Positions 1 through 8,223 of a DNA stretch of 34,363 bases are shown piece by piece. The DNA is from a bacterium. GTDB taxonomy: Bacteria; Electryoneota; RPQS01. The notes under the pieces are model-generated. The model saw only the letters and a list, made by a program, of their open reading frames with translations. It had not been told where the DNA came from and searched no databases. The stretch covers positions 1 to 34,363 of the forward strand of contig JAHJDG010000182.1 of NCBI GenBank assembly GCA_018812265.1, in the 5' to 3' direction. Both the position numbers and the translations under genes were made by a program. Each line of letters opens with the position of its first letter. Within the stretch, counting starts at the first letter, position 1.

Positions 1-709
1 AGATGTCGCCGCCGCGCGCTTTCAACACAAACAGAATCAGCGACCGTCCCGTCTGAGGAAGACTGAGGATCACCGTGAGAAGCAGCGTCCGAATGAGAAG
101 TCTTGTGTTCTGCCGAATCGCCGGGTATTCGGGATACTGCCGGAAAACGAAATACCCCGCAACGTGCGCCGGAAAAAGCAGGATCGCCAGCGGATGAGAG
201 AAGAGAGCCACCAGCGTACTGATCACGTAGAAGGCCGCGCGACCGCGTGAGTACCGCTCCAAGAGAAGCACCAGGGAATAGATCGAAAGGATCCCGCCCA
301 GCAGATACAGCGTATAGGGCCGCGCCTCCTGCGAGTGCTGGATGGCAAACGGACTCACCGCCATGAATAGCGCCGCCGCCAGACCAGCCGTGCGCCCGAA
401 CATCTTCTTGCCCGTCACATAGATCGCCCAAACGCACAGCACGCCGAATATCGATGACGGAAGGCGCAGTGCGGTCTCGGATGATCCGAATACCCCAAAC
501 CAGAGTTTGAGCAGAAAGGGATGGAGCCAGCCTTGCCGGTGGCTGTGCCAGTCGGTAAACAATCCCCAATAGCTGCTCTCGATCCGCACCAGCACGGCGC
601 TCTCATCGAACCAGAGACTCTCGGATGCGATGCGAAAGATGCGCAGCACTGCCGCCAGCGCGATGATCGCCAGAAGGATCCAATCAAACGATTTTCGCTT
701 GTCGGTCAT
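1..709 (-). CDS. GT-C family membrane glycosyltransferase (ArnT/PMT-like, GT39), 3' end outside window
   Basis: Translating the minus strand from the ATG at 709 gives 236 uninterrupted residues that run off the left edge. The protein opens with a positively charged stretch and a membrane helix, followed by SLWFDES. An acidic WFDE motif in the first extracytoplasmic loop is typical of GT-C enzymes of the ArnT/PMT (GT39) type, where the Asp acts in catalysis with a polyprenyl-phosphate sugar donor. Further hydrophobic helices follow, plus HPF and an SQEARPYTLY segment, also typical of the family. These enzymes move sugars onto lipids or proteins on the outer face of the inner membrane; the acceptor here is unknown. 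No clear Shine-Dalgarno precedes the start. The gene lies downstream of tRNA-Arg and a hairpin. Family assignment is good; substrate is not inferable. Confidence 0.8.
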   Translation of the reverse strand, partial: MTDKRKSFDWILLAIIALAAVLRIFRIASESLWFDESAVLVRIESSYWGLFTDWHSHRQGWLHPFLLKLWFGVFGSSETALRLPSSIFGVLCVWAIYVTGKKMFGRTAGLAAALFMAVSPFAIQHSQEARPYTLYLLGGILSIYSLVLLLERYSRGRAAFYVISTLVALFSHPLAILLFPAHVAGYFVFRQYPEYPAIRQNTRLLIRTLLLTVILSLPQTGRSLILFVLKARGGDI

Positions 710-777
710 CGGATCAATTTGGTTTGGACTGAGGATAGAAACAGGCAGGACGATGAGTGGCGAGAAGACAGAGAAAG

Positions 778-800
778 CCAAGCCTAACTGCTTGGTTTTT
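778..800 (-). terminator. Hairpin terminator 3' of tRNA-Arg
   Basis: A 6-bp stem (CCAAGC at 778-783, GCTTGG at 790-795) with a 6-nt loop lies just past the 3' end of the tRNA. On the minus strand it is followed by CTTTCTCT; on the plus strand by five T. It may work in either direction. Confidence 0.5.
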
Positions 801-806
801 CAATTG

Positions 807-880
<74 letters not shown>

Positions 881-899
881 TCGTCAAATGATGGAGGCA

Positions 900-928
900 A
901 ATTTAGCGGTAAATCCTTGAAAAGTCAA
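900..928 (-). promoter_or_regulatory. Sigma-70-type promoter of tRNA-Arg
   Basis: On the minus strand TTGACT (plus 923-928) is separated by exactly 17 nt from TAAATT (plus 900-905). Initiation about 7 nt further would fall about 12 nt before the mature tRNA 5' end. The -35 box sits inside a small inverted repeat (CCTTGA...TCAAGG, 915-930) that may also help end transcription from the upstream protease gene. Confidence 0.7.
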
Positions 929-943
929 GGCGGCTTGGGGGAC

Positions 944-2251
944 TCACTTGCTTGTTGTTCGTAAATTGGCAAAAGCGGCCTCAAGAACTTCATCCCGACC
1001 CTCGGCAAGCCCGGCAGCGGTAGGCACAGAGACGACGTCAACCGGAAAGCCCTTGCCGTTTCCGTAGCCGTTTTCCCAGTACGGCTCTCGAACGGTAATG
1101 ACGGCGCACGCGCCTTTCCCGAACTCGATTCGGTGGGTGATCCCCCCCGCCCCGGCGGTAGGTTCTCCAATCAGAACGGCTCGCTTCGCCCACACCAGCG
1201 GTTGCAGGAATTGTTCGGCCACGCCGGATGTCAGCGCGTTGACCAATACCATCACCTTCCCGCGAAAGACCGGAGGCCGGGGAGCGAGCATTTCCTCCGG
1301 TACGTCTTCCTTGTGTCGTAAGTACCAAACACCATTGTGCGTCGTATCCCGTTGGGAAGGCTGCACGATCTCGCAATAGGGTCCGAGCGGCAATGGAAAG
1401 AGCGCCAGTCTCGCCAGAAGCTCGCGCGGAAGTTCACCGCCGGAAACGTCCCGCAGATCGAGAATCACCGCAGAAGCTTCAGAATTCTCATCCAGAAGGC
1501 GAACTGCGTCCTCCGCCGCGGCGGCAGTGAGCGCATGATGGAAATCGAGGTACAGAATTCCTCCGCCCATCAGTCTCGAATCCAGGCCAGAGCGGGCGAA
1601 CAACTCGTGGTAATAGGTATTGCGCAGGCCGGAATCACGGACGAATATCACTTCGTATTCATCGCCATTCGGTCGCCGGAATCGGAAGCTCGCCTTTGTG
1701 CCTGCCTTCCCCGTGAACACTCGCTGGGCCGCTTGCGCCCGCTTCGCCGGTAAAGCTGAAGCGCTCACATGCGGAAAGCACTCCGTTTCGATCCATTCCC
1801 ACACCGGAATCTCATCCACTGCAATCAGCTCGTCACCAATCTGAACCCCGCTGGAACGGACTTCGGGAGAGCCGCTCAATTCGCATACCAACACCTTCTC
1901 CTCCGCCACAAGGATGCGAATCGGCACGGTGTCGTATTCCTGCGGAAGATCGTCCGGGAACTCAATCGTGGTCTGCCCATCGCCAAGTTCAGCCAGCTTC
2001 ATCCGCAAGATTCGCCAGAATTCGACGTCGGTCGGCGCGTTCAGAAGTCCCCGCAGGATCGGATCGAAATCCCTTGCCCACTGCCTGCGATCCATAGTAC
2101 GGCGTGTCGTCGTCTCGAAACCGACAAAATGATCGCGCACGGCCACCCACGTCTTCGTCCAAAGGGCGGCTCGCTCGGCCGAATCAAGGGCGAACGCCTT
2201 CAGTGATAACAGTGCGATGCACAGCAGCGTCAAGACAATTCGGGATTTCAC
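944..2251 (-). CDS. Secreted S41-family (C-terminal processing protease-like) protein
   Basis: The 435-residue protein starts at a GTG preceded by GGAAGGATTTC, a good ribosome-binding site. An N-terminal signal peptide ends near AFA (residues 19-21). A PDZ-like region lies around residues 110-155 (VQIGDELIAVDEIPVW), and a TSPc-type fold occupies the C-terminal half. The S41 nucleophile region VLVNALTSGVAEQF places the Ser at 342, followed by LIGEPTAGAGG. The Lys of the CtpA/Prc Ser-Lys dyad is not visible after the Ser, so this resembles the tricorn/retinoid-binding-like branch of S41, or is inactive. It follows the mutase gene by 64 bp and is probably cotranscribed with it, though no functional link is evident. 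Expected location: periplasm or cell surface. Confidence 0.75.
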   Translation of the reverse strand: MKSRIVLTLLCIALLSLKAFALDSAERAALWTKTWVAVRDHFVGFETTTRRTMDRRQWARDFDPILRGLLNAPTDVEFWRILRMKLAELGDGQTTIEFPDDLPQEYDTVPIRILVAEEKVLVCELSGSPEVRSSGVQIGDELIAVDEIPVWEWIETECFPHVSASALPAKRAQAAQRVFTGKAGTKASFRFRRPNGDEYEVIFVRDSGLRNTYYHELFARSGLDSRLMGGGILYLDFHHALTAAAAEDAVRLLDENSEASAVILDLRDVSGGELPRELLARLALFPLPLGPYCEIVQPSQRDTTHNGVWYLRHKEDVPEEMLAPRPPVFRGKVMVLVNALTSGVAEQFLQPLVWAKRAVLIGEPTAGAGGITHRIEFGKGACAVITVREPYWENGYGNGKGFPVDVVSVPTAAGLAEGRDEVLEAAFANLRTTSK

Positions 2252-2273
2252 GAAATCCTTCCAACAGAGTTGA

Positions 2274-2292
2274 GGCGGCCCGTCAAGCCGCC
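2274..2292 (-). other. Weak GC hairpin between mutase and S41 genes
   Basis: A 6-bp stem GGCGGC/GCCGCC with a 7-nt loop lies in the 64-bp spacer. No T-run follows on the minus strand, so it is more likely an attenuating or mRNA-stability hairpin than a full terminator. Confidence 0.3.
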
Positions 2293-2315
2293 CCGATCAT
2301 TCGGTTGATCCGATC

Positions 2316-3986
2316 TCAGAACGCGACGGTTTCCTCGTATTCCGAGTAGACTTCCTTAAGTGTGTCAACCATCTCGCCGAGCGTGCAGTAGGCGTGCGCG
2401 CTCGCGATCAAAGACGGCATGATGTTTTTGTCGGCCTCCGCGTCTTGCTTGATACGATCCAGGCACTCTTGCGCCCGTTTCGCATCACGTCTGCGGCGAA
2501 GCGCGGCGATGCGAGTGGATTGCCGCTTCTGAACTTCGTTCTCCTCGATTTTCAGAATGGGAATCTCGAGCTCCTCGCCTTCGACCTGATATTTGTTGAC
2601 TCCCACAATAACTCGCCGGCCTTCGTCAATCTCCTGCTGGTACCGGAAAGCCGCGTGGGCGATCTCTCTCTGGAAGAATCCGCCTTCAATCCCCCGCACG
2701 ACTCCGCCGAGCGCTTCGATCTTCTGGAAATATTCTTCGGCTCCTTTTTCCATCCGGTCGGTCATCCACTCGACAAAGTAGCTTCCTCCGAGAGGATCTA
2801 TGGGCGCTCCGGCCACCACTTCATGCCGAATCACCTGCTGCGTGCGCATAGCCAGCGTGACGGCTTTCTCACTGGGAAGCGCCAGCGTCTCATCCATCGA
2901 ATTGGTATGCAGACTCTGCGTCCCGCCGAGCACTCCCGCCAGAGCTTCCGTCGCGGTGCGAATGAGATTCACTTCCGGTTGCTGGGCGGTCAAGCTGCAC
3001 CCGGCGGTCTGCGTGTGGAACCGGCAGAGCATCGAGCGCTCACTTTGGGCTCCGTAACTGTCGCGCATTCGCCGGGCCCAGATCCGGCGGGCGGCCCGAA
3101 ACTTGCCGATCTCCTCGAAAAAGTCGAGATGCGAATTGAAAAAGAGGGAGATGCGCGGCGCGAACTCGTCAATATCCAATCCGCGCTTGAGCGTCTCCTC
3201 GACATAGGTGAATCCGTCGGCCAATGTGAAGGCCAGTTCTTGAATCGCGGTGGAGCCCGCTTCGCGGATGTGATACCCGCTGACGGAAACGGGATTCCAC
3301 TTCGGCATCTCGCGCGCCGCAAACTCGATCGTGTCCACCACCAATTTGACGGACGGCTGGGGCGGGTAGATGAACTCCTTCTGCGCGATATACTCTTTCA
3401 GAATATCGTTCTGCAACGTTCCGCCGAGTTGCTCGCGTTTCCAGCCCTGATTCTCGGCGGCGGCGATAAACATCGCCCAGATGACCGCCGCCGGGCCGTT
3501 GATCGTCATCGAGGTTGTGATTTTCCCCAGCGGAATGTCTTTGAAGAGAATCTCCATATCTTCGAGAGACGCCACCGCCACGCCGCACTTCCCGACTTCT
3601 CCGGCTGACCACGGACTGTCCGGATCGCGACCCATCAGAGTCGGCAAGTCGAACGCCACCGACAAACCCTCTCCCCCCTGCTCGATGATGTAGCGATAGC
3701 GAGCATTCGTCTCCTCCGGTCCGGCGAATCCCGAAAATTGCCGCATCGTCCAGGGCTTTCCGCGATACATGGACGAATGCACTCCCCGGGTAAAGGGAAA
3801 CTGCCCGGGGAATCCCAGTTTCTCCAGGTACTCTTCGGCCTGATGTGGTTCCTCCGTCCAGCTCAGCGGCGGAACCTCCATACCGGACGTCGTGACATAC
3901 TTCATTCCGTCGGGTACACGACCTTTGGTCCGATAGTCCTGCTCCCATCGGCGGCGCGCGGCAAGAAGTTTTTCGAGCGGGGTCAT
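2316..3986 (-). CDS. Cobalamin-dependent acyl-CoA mutase, catalytic (large) subunit; isobutyryl-CoA mutase-like pocket
   Basis: The 556-residue protein is the methylmalonyl-CoA mutase catalytic TIM barrel without the C-terminal B12-binding domain; full MCM chains run to over 700 residues. The start is supported by GAGGAGG 6 nt before the ATG. Family motifs seen: [14 protein letters not shown] (about 74-87), [35 protein letters not shown] with the catalytic His at 239, and HTQTAG. Aligned to Propionibacterium MutB, Tyr89 corresponds to Phe84 and Arg207 to Gln202, with identical 118-residue spacing. Phe/Gln at these sites is the isobutyryl-CoA mutase signature, whereas Arg207 in MCM contacts the methylmalonyl carboxylate. 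The enzyme would therefore carry out isobutyryl-CoA/n-butyryl-CoA carbon-skeleton rearrangement or use a related uncharged acyl-CoA. The B12-binding small subunit is not encoded in this window. Confidence 0.9.
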   Translation of the reverse strand: MTPLEKLLAARRRWEQDYRTKGRVPDGMKYVTTSGMEVPPLSWTEEPHQAEEYLEKLGFPGQFPFTRGVHSSMYRGKPWTMRQFSGFAGPEETNARYRYIIEQGGEGLSVAFDLPTLMGRDPDSPWSAGEVGKCGVAVASLEDMEILFKDIPLGKITTSMTINGPAAVIWAMFIAAAENQGWKREQLGGTLQNDILKEYIAQKEFIYPPQPSVKLVVDTIEFAAREMPKWNPVSVSGYHIREAGSTAIQELAFTLADGFTYVEETLKRGLDIDEFAPRISLFFNSHLDFFEEIGKFRAARRIWARRMRDSYGAQSERSMLCRFHTQTAGCSLTAQQPEVNLIRTATEALAGVLGGTQSLHTNSMDETLALPSEKAVTLAMRTQQVIRHEVVAGAPIDPLGGSYFVEWMTDRMEKGAEEYFQKIEALGGVVRGIEGGFFQREIAHAAFRYQQEIDEGRRVIVGVNKYQVEGEELEIPILKIEENEVQKRQSTRIAALRRRRDAKRAQECLDRIKQDAEADKNIMPSLIASAHAYCTLGEMVDTLKEVYSEYEETVAF

Positions 3987-4054
3987 GGATCCCTCCTCAT
4001 AGACTTTCCTACCAGAGAATCTACAAATTTATCAAGAGGAGCGCAATCGCAACC

Positions 4055-4510
4055 CTAACGAATCCAGAACGTGATCCCGATCCCCGCCTGAAATTCGGCT
4101 TCCGTTTCGGGCACAAGTTGGAGGGCCGGGTCAATTTCGCCCCAGACATCTACATAAGAGTGTGGAAAGTGGTACTTTAGCCCGATGGGTACGCGAATAC
4201 CGAAGGTGCCATCTTCGTTTTCCGGCAGCGCCAGATAGGCTCCCAAACCGTAGTACCACCGCCATTCCGGAGGAGAATCGAGGAGGTAGTCATAAATCTG
4301 GAAATCGGCGGTGCTCATGAACCAGTCATGCAAAGACCAGGCTGCAGTCACGTCCAGGGCGGTCCGTGGACTCCAGAAGAATTGCCCGTGGACGCCGGAT
4401 GGCTCGCCCAGTGTCAGTCCAAGGCCAAACTCATCGCGATCGGCGGCACTGGCCACACCGATTGCACCTGCGAGAAGCAAGGCGATGATAGGCCCGGTGA
4501 ATTGTCTCAT
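4055..4510 (-). CDS. Small outer-membrane beta-barrel-like protein
   Basis: The 151-residue protein has a clear signal peptide ending near ASA (residues 20-22). The mature part alternates polar and hydrophobic residues, is rich in Gly and aromatics (FGLGLTLGEPSGVHGQFFW, WRWYYGLGAYLAL) and ends in FWIR, as expected for a short beta barrel with a terminal aromatic-containing strand. The GLGLTLGEPSG opening resembles DUF3996/BAPKO_0422-like outer-membrane barrels, an assignment from memory that needs a profile search. It sits 68 bp upstream of the mutase gene on the same strand. Only a weak ribosome-binding site (GCGAGA) precedes the ATG. Role unknown. Confidence 0.6.
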   Translation of the reverse strand: MRQFTGPIIALLLAGAIGVASAADRDEFGLGLTLGEPSGVHGQFFWSPRTALDVTAAWSLHDWFMSTADFQIYDYLLDSPPEWRWYYGLGAYLALPENEDGTFGIRVPIGLKYHFPHSYVDVWGEIDPALQLVPETEAEFQAGIGITFWIR

Positions 4511-5049
4511 GATAGATCTCGCTGCAATTCGATTGTAGCTGTGTGTTTACACGTGAAACGAAGGTATCTGCGATAGGGTTCCAAAGATTCTCTATGAAAA
4601 GCCATAGCAAAACCGGATGGTTTCCGCATTTTGTTCACGAAAATGATGCCCTCCTTGATTGGCTGACTTTCGGAGAGGCATGATTGTCGGAGAACGTCAT
4701 CGTGGCGCAGGCAATCCGGCCCTGAAATTAGGGAGTCTGCCGATGATCCGCAGACAATCACAATACTGACCCCGCGCTGCGGCATTTTCGAAAGTCGTGA
4801 TATCATGTTCGTACATAGTTTACATGGAACAAGAGAAATGGACGTCCATGGATAGAAAACACGATCTGTCAAACAGTGATGCAAGGTGGCCTGCTGCGTA
4901 GCATTCATGCAAATCGTGCTGCGCTGCTTTCAACTTATTGACTTTGCAGCCTTCCGTGATTAAGTTATAGTCTCAGGAATCCGAAACACATGCCTTTTGC
5001 CTTGGAACCAACTGCCTTTACGTATTTCCAATGAAACGGAGGAATTAAG
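4511..5049. other. 539-bp intergenic region between divergent genes
   Basis: This stretch separates a minus-strand gene from a plus-strand gene, so it should hold both promoters. A 133-codon minus-strand reading frame covers most of it, but its composition (scattered Cys, no hydrophobic pattern, no good ribosome-binding site) looks random. A perfect 12-bp palindrome ATGGACGTCCAT lies at 4838-4849, and a weak promoter is proposed at 4938-4971. I see no RNA gene. Confidence 0.5.
4938..4971 (+). promoter_or_regulatory. Possible promoter of the Cys-rich secreted protein gene
   Basis: TTGACT (4938-4943) is followed after 17 nt by TAAGTT, with TATAGT just beyond (4966-4971). The -35 is good, the -10 is poor at 17-nt spacing, and the better -10 is too far away. 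The start is about 80 nt downstream. Confidence 0.35.
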
Positions 5050-8000
5050 ATGAGTCTGAAACCGATTTGGTTGTGTGTTCTAGTGGGCGTAGTCGGCTTG
5101 GTCGTCCTGAGCTTTGCCTCTCCTTTGCCGGTGCAGCCGATCGCCGTCCAAGACGCGCAAGAAATGTTGCTTCAATTCGAGAACAACCCGCCTGCAACAA
5201 TTCGTTCAGCGGGCGCAATCAGTGCGGTCCCATTAGGTGCATCCACGGACCCGCAAGTGCAAAGCCATCTTCAAGATTTGGCCAAGACGTTTGAGCGGCC
5301 TCAATACCGCAATCTGGTACCTAGCCCGCTAACCAATTACACGCGTGGCTACATGAGCCTGAGCAATGCATCACGGAATTCGCTGGATCTGCCGCTCTGT
5401 TCGCTGATCACGGCTCCCGACACATCGCTCTCGTATTTCTCGGGAATCACACCGGGCGACGCCTACAAGGTATGGATTAATCCGGCCAATTGCACTGGCT
5501 GCACTCCTGTCTATCCTTTCAATGTGGACTCGGTGACGATTCTGGTTGTCCAGCAGTCCCGGTTGGCGCCCGATACGGTCTATTTCGGTATTGACATCGA
5601 GTGTGCTCGCTTCGATCCTACCGATCCTTGCCGGGGTCCGGGCCAAGAACGTTGTTTTGATCTCTACTACCTTGCTCTGCCGGCCGACACCGACACCGTA
5701 GGACTGATTCTCTGGACGGTGACGCTGCCGTTTGATTCCTGTTGGATTGACGGCCCCGGCTTCATCGGCATCTGGCATTTGGGCCACACCCTGACCACCG
5801 CCTTCCATCCAAACGTCGCGTTCGATGGCGAGAACCTTCCGCCAGTAGTGGATTGCTATGCTTGGACGAATTTCCAGGGATGGATCAAGTGGGCCGACAC
5901 GTGGGTGGATCCCGATCCGGGTTACCCGGCACTGACCATTTACGGCGAGTGCAATAGCACTCCCCCGGCTCCCATTGATCCCTGTCCGGAGTCGTGCTCG
6001 CAGCAGCGCTTCAGCGGTGGTCCGGCATGGTACGATCCCACCACAACCGCCGTATGGCAATGGTTCGGCGTTGCCGCTCCCGATCTGGTCTTTCCGTACA
6101 AGCCGATGACGATTGACTTCAGCATGTACTACTTGAATGCCGGTGCGGTGGATGACTCCGTCCAACTGCTGGTCACCTATGGCTGTACCCGGTTTGATGA
6201 TGTGTGTTGCTCGCCGGAAGATATTCTGTGCGCCGGCTCCATCTGGCTCGTGCGCGGAAATGCGGCCGCTCAATATACGATGCCGGTGAGTCTCGATATT
6301 TCGGCTTTGTCGTGCTGCCTGGTGGAGGATTTCTGGGTGGGCGCGGCCGTTATCGGACTTGGCGCGGGTGATCCCCTTCCCAGCTTCCTCTGGACAGCCG
6401 ACACCGGAGTGCCCGTATGCGAACAGTGGATCTACACCAACGGTGCCTATGAACACTGGCCGCAGGGATCCATGGGTTGGGCGAATATCGTCCTGTCCGG
6501 AAGCTGTGAGGATTGTTTGGGCGATACCTCGGACGTCTGTCCGCCCTATGTACCGGAAACTCTGAATTGCACGGGAGCCACGCTCGTGAACTGCGGTTCC
6601 GTGACTCTGACCGGTCAAACGAACAGCGGTGGCAACAGCAACGTCAGAAGCTACTGCTGCACACCCTGGGATGAGGATGGCCCGGAGAAGGTGTACACGA
6701 TCATTGTTCCCAACAACGGCAATCTGAGTGTAGCCCTTTCGAATATCACCGGCGGCGACGTGGATGTATTCGTTCTCAACGCGTGCGATCCCGCAGCCTG
6801 CCTCGGAGCCGGTGATGAGAGCGTGGATCTTACCGGACTTTCCTACGGGACCTATTACATCGTCGTGGATGGATTCAACGGTGGAGTAGCCACCTATGAC
6901 ATCAGCGTCACCTGCATCGCCAGTTGTCTCGGGACGCTCTGCCGGGTGATTACACCCGTTACGCCCGCCACGACTACCCGCTACTATGATGCGGAGTGGG
7001 GAAGATCGGCTGTTGATACCGTATTTCAGACGTTCTGGAATTCCACACAAACGTCAACACAGAGCATTCTGAAATGGAATCCCGCCACCTGCGATACGTT
7101 CCGCCGAGTTATTTGGACGTCCCAACAGGCCACGGCGAATCGTATGATCGCCTACGATCCGCGTAATGGTGGACAGTTCTGGGTTTCGACGGCCACGGGA
7201 GTCGGCGCAACGTTCGCCTTCCGTCTGCATCGTCTGAGTTCGACGGGCGGGATACTCAACACTTGGTCAACGTTGGCAGGCATTGATACGTTCCGCGCTT
7301 CGGGCGCTGCCTTTGACCCGGATCACAATCACCTGTGGGTGTTCATGAGAAGTGCGGTGCCGCCGGCTTCCGGTGGTAGCTACACCAACGACTTCTACTA
7401 CTGCATTGACGTGAACAACGAAGCCAGTCCGGTGCTGATTCAGGGTCCGCACAGCATAGTGGCCTTGAACGCGTCACCCTACGAGTTCTTCTCCTCGGCC
7501 GGCGCTGACTATGCGGAATCGGTTGATCGGATCATGCTCCAGAATCAAGGCGCAACCAGCCAGAACTTCATGCTGTGCCTGCGGGACATTGATCCGGCCT
7601 ATGCGGGTCCGCCTCCCGGGCCGGGTTTGGCCGTTGTTTCATGGTGTCCGCCTGATCTCAATGCGGCGCGCGGTTTCAGTCTGGCGGCCATTGACAACAT
7701 CGGCTCCGGCGTGATTCAACTCCTTGATTGGACGGATGGCGCGACCCCGCCGCAGGAAGTGAACAACTATCCTTCACCGTGTCCGCTTCAGCAGTGCGAC
7801 CGGGTGAACAATCTCCGCTGCTACTTTGCCAGCGGCAGCCTTACCCTGCATTGGACGGCTCCGCAATCGGGCAACTACCAGATCTACATGACCACTGACC
7901 CGAACAACGACGGAAATCCGGACGGCGGTGCCGATCCTGACTTTGGCCCGCCGCAGGCAACGGTCTACCGTGCCGCCGGCGCAGCCTCGTGGACGGCCCC

Positions 8001-8052
8001 GGACGTTGTAGGTTCGTACCGTAACTACGTGGTCGTTAGCTCCTGCAACTAA
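5050..8052 (+). CDS. Large Cys-rich secreted protein with a PPC-like beta-sandwich domain
   Basis: The 1000-residue protein starts at an ATG preceded by GGAGGAATTAAG. An N-terminal hydrophobic segment (about 6-24, ending SFASPLP) is a signal peptide. The body has many Cys, often paired or clustered (CTGC, CCSPEDILC, SCC, CEDC, YCC), suggesting disulphides and export. Residues about 495-625 look like a bacterial pre-peptidase C-terminal (PPC) domain: NCGSVTLTGQT, VYTIIVPNNGNLSVAL, GDVDVFVL, YGTYYIVVDGF. Residues about 690-890 resemble a beta-propeller-like or T9SS-associated repeat region, and the last about 75 residues form a fibronectin III-like sandwich ending VVVSSCN. Unlike the other secreted proteins here it lacks the NYPNPFN sorting domain. 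It stands alone between a possible promoter and a strong terminator. No catalytic motif is recognised; an adhesin or surface-layer role is only a guess. Confidence 0.75.
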   Translation: MSLKPIWLCVLVGVVGLVVLSFASPLPVQPIAVQDAQEMLLQFENNPPATIRSAGAISAVPLGASTDPQVQSHLQDLAKTFERPQYRNLVPSPLTNYTRGYMSLSNASRNSLDLPLCSLITAPDTSLSYFSGITPGDAYKVWINPANCTGCTPVYPFNVDSVTILVVQQSRLAPDTVYFGIDIECARFDPTDPCRGPGQERCFDLYYLALPADTDTVGLILWTVTLPFDSCWIDGPGFIGIWHLGHTLTTAFHPNVAFDGENLPPVVDCYAWTNFQGWIKWADTWVDPDPGYPALTIYGECNSTPPAPIDPCPESCSQQRFSGGPAWYDPTTTAVWQWFGVAAPDLVFPYKPMTIDFSMYYLNAGAVDDSVQLLVTYGCTRFDDVCCSPEDILCAGSIWLVRGNAAAQYTMPVSLDISALSCCLVEDFWVGAAVIGLGAGDPLPSFLWTADTGVPVCEQWIYTNGAYEHWPQGSMGWANIVLSGSCEDCLGDTSDVCPPYVPETLNCTGATLVNCGSVTLTGQTNSGGNSNVRSYCCTPWDEDGPEKVYTIIVPNNGNLSVALSNITGGDVDVFVLNACDPAACLGAGDESVDLTGLSYGTYYIVVDGFNGGVATYDISVTCIASCLGTLCRVITPVTPATTTRYYDAEWGRSAVDTVFQTFWNSTQTSTQSILKWNPATCDTFRRVIWTSQQATANRMIAYDPRNGGQFWVSTATGVGATFAFRLHRLSSTGGILNTWSTLAGIDTFRASGAAFDPDHNHLWVFMRSAVPPASGGSYTNDFYYCIDVNNEASPVLIQGPHSIVALNASPYEFFSSAGADYAESVDRIMLQNQGATSQNFMLCLRDIDPAYAGPPPGPGLAVVSWCPPDLNAARGFSLAAIDNIGSGVIQLLDWTDGATPPQEVNNYPSPCPLQQCDRVNNLRCYFASGSLTLHWTAPQSGNYQIYMTTDPNNDGNPDGGADPDFGPPQATVYRAAGAASWTAPDVVGSYRNYVVVSSCN

Positions 8053-8074
8053 CCGCTGAATCGTAGAAACTAAC

Positions 8075-8115
8075 CAAGGGGATCGGGTGTTAGGCCCGAT
8101 CCCCTTGTTGTTTTT
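8075..8115 (+). terminator. Rho-independent terminator
   Basis: A 13-bp stem (8075-8087 with 8095-8107, core GGGGATCGGG/CCCGATCCCC) with a 7-nt loop is followed by TTGTTTTT. It lies 23 bp past the stop of the 1000-residue gene. Confidence 0.92.
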
Positions 8116-8141
8116 ACCGATGATAGGCTGTTTCGGATGAC

Positions 8142-8170
8142 TTGATTTGACCGAATGGATGTGCTATATT
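8142..8170 (+). promoter_or_regulatory. Sigma-70-type promoter of the aldolase operon
   Basis: TTGATT (8142-8147), a 17-nt spacer and TATATT (8165-8170) predict initiation near 8177. This lies downstream of the ATG at 8155 and so argues that translation begins at 8224. Confidence 0.7.
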
Positions 8171-8223
8171 GCATGCATTGTCAGAAGTTACACGAGGATT
8201 CATCTAACTACGCGAGGATCGCC

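Noticed and set aside
2394-3608. 404-codon plus-strand frame
   Set aside because: Antisense to the acyl-CoA mutase gene, whose family motifs are unmistakable.
4507-4908. 133-codon minus-strand open frame upstream of the beta-barrel gene
   Set aside because: No convincing ribosome-binding site; scattered Cys and no recognisable domain or hydrophobic pattern. It overlaps the barrel gene start and looks like chance.
5371-7050. 559-codon minus-strand frame
   Set aside because: Lies wholly antisense to the signal-peptide-bearing 1000-residue secreted protein gene; its translation is low-complexity Arg/Gly/Ile-rich with no domain.
8155-8223. Upstream ATG for the aldolase, adding 23 residues
   Set aside because: It lies before the predicted transcription start (about 8177), has no ribosome-binding site, and makes the protein longer than the usual 350 residues.
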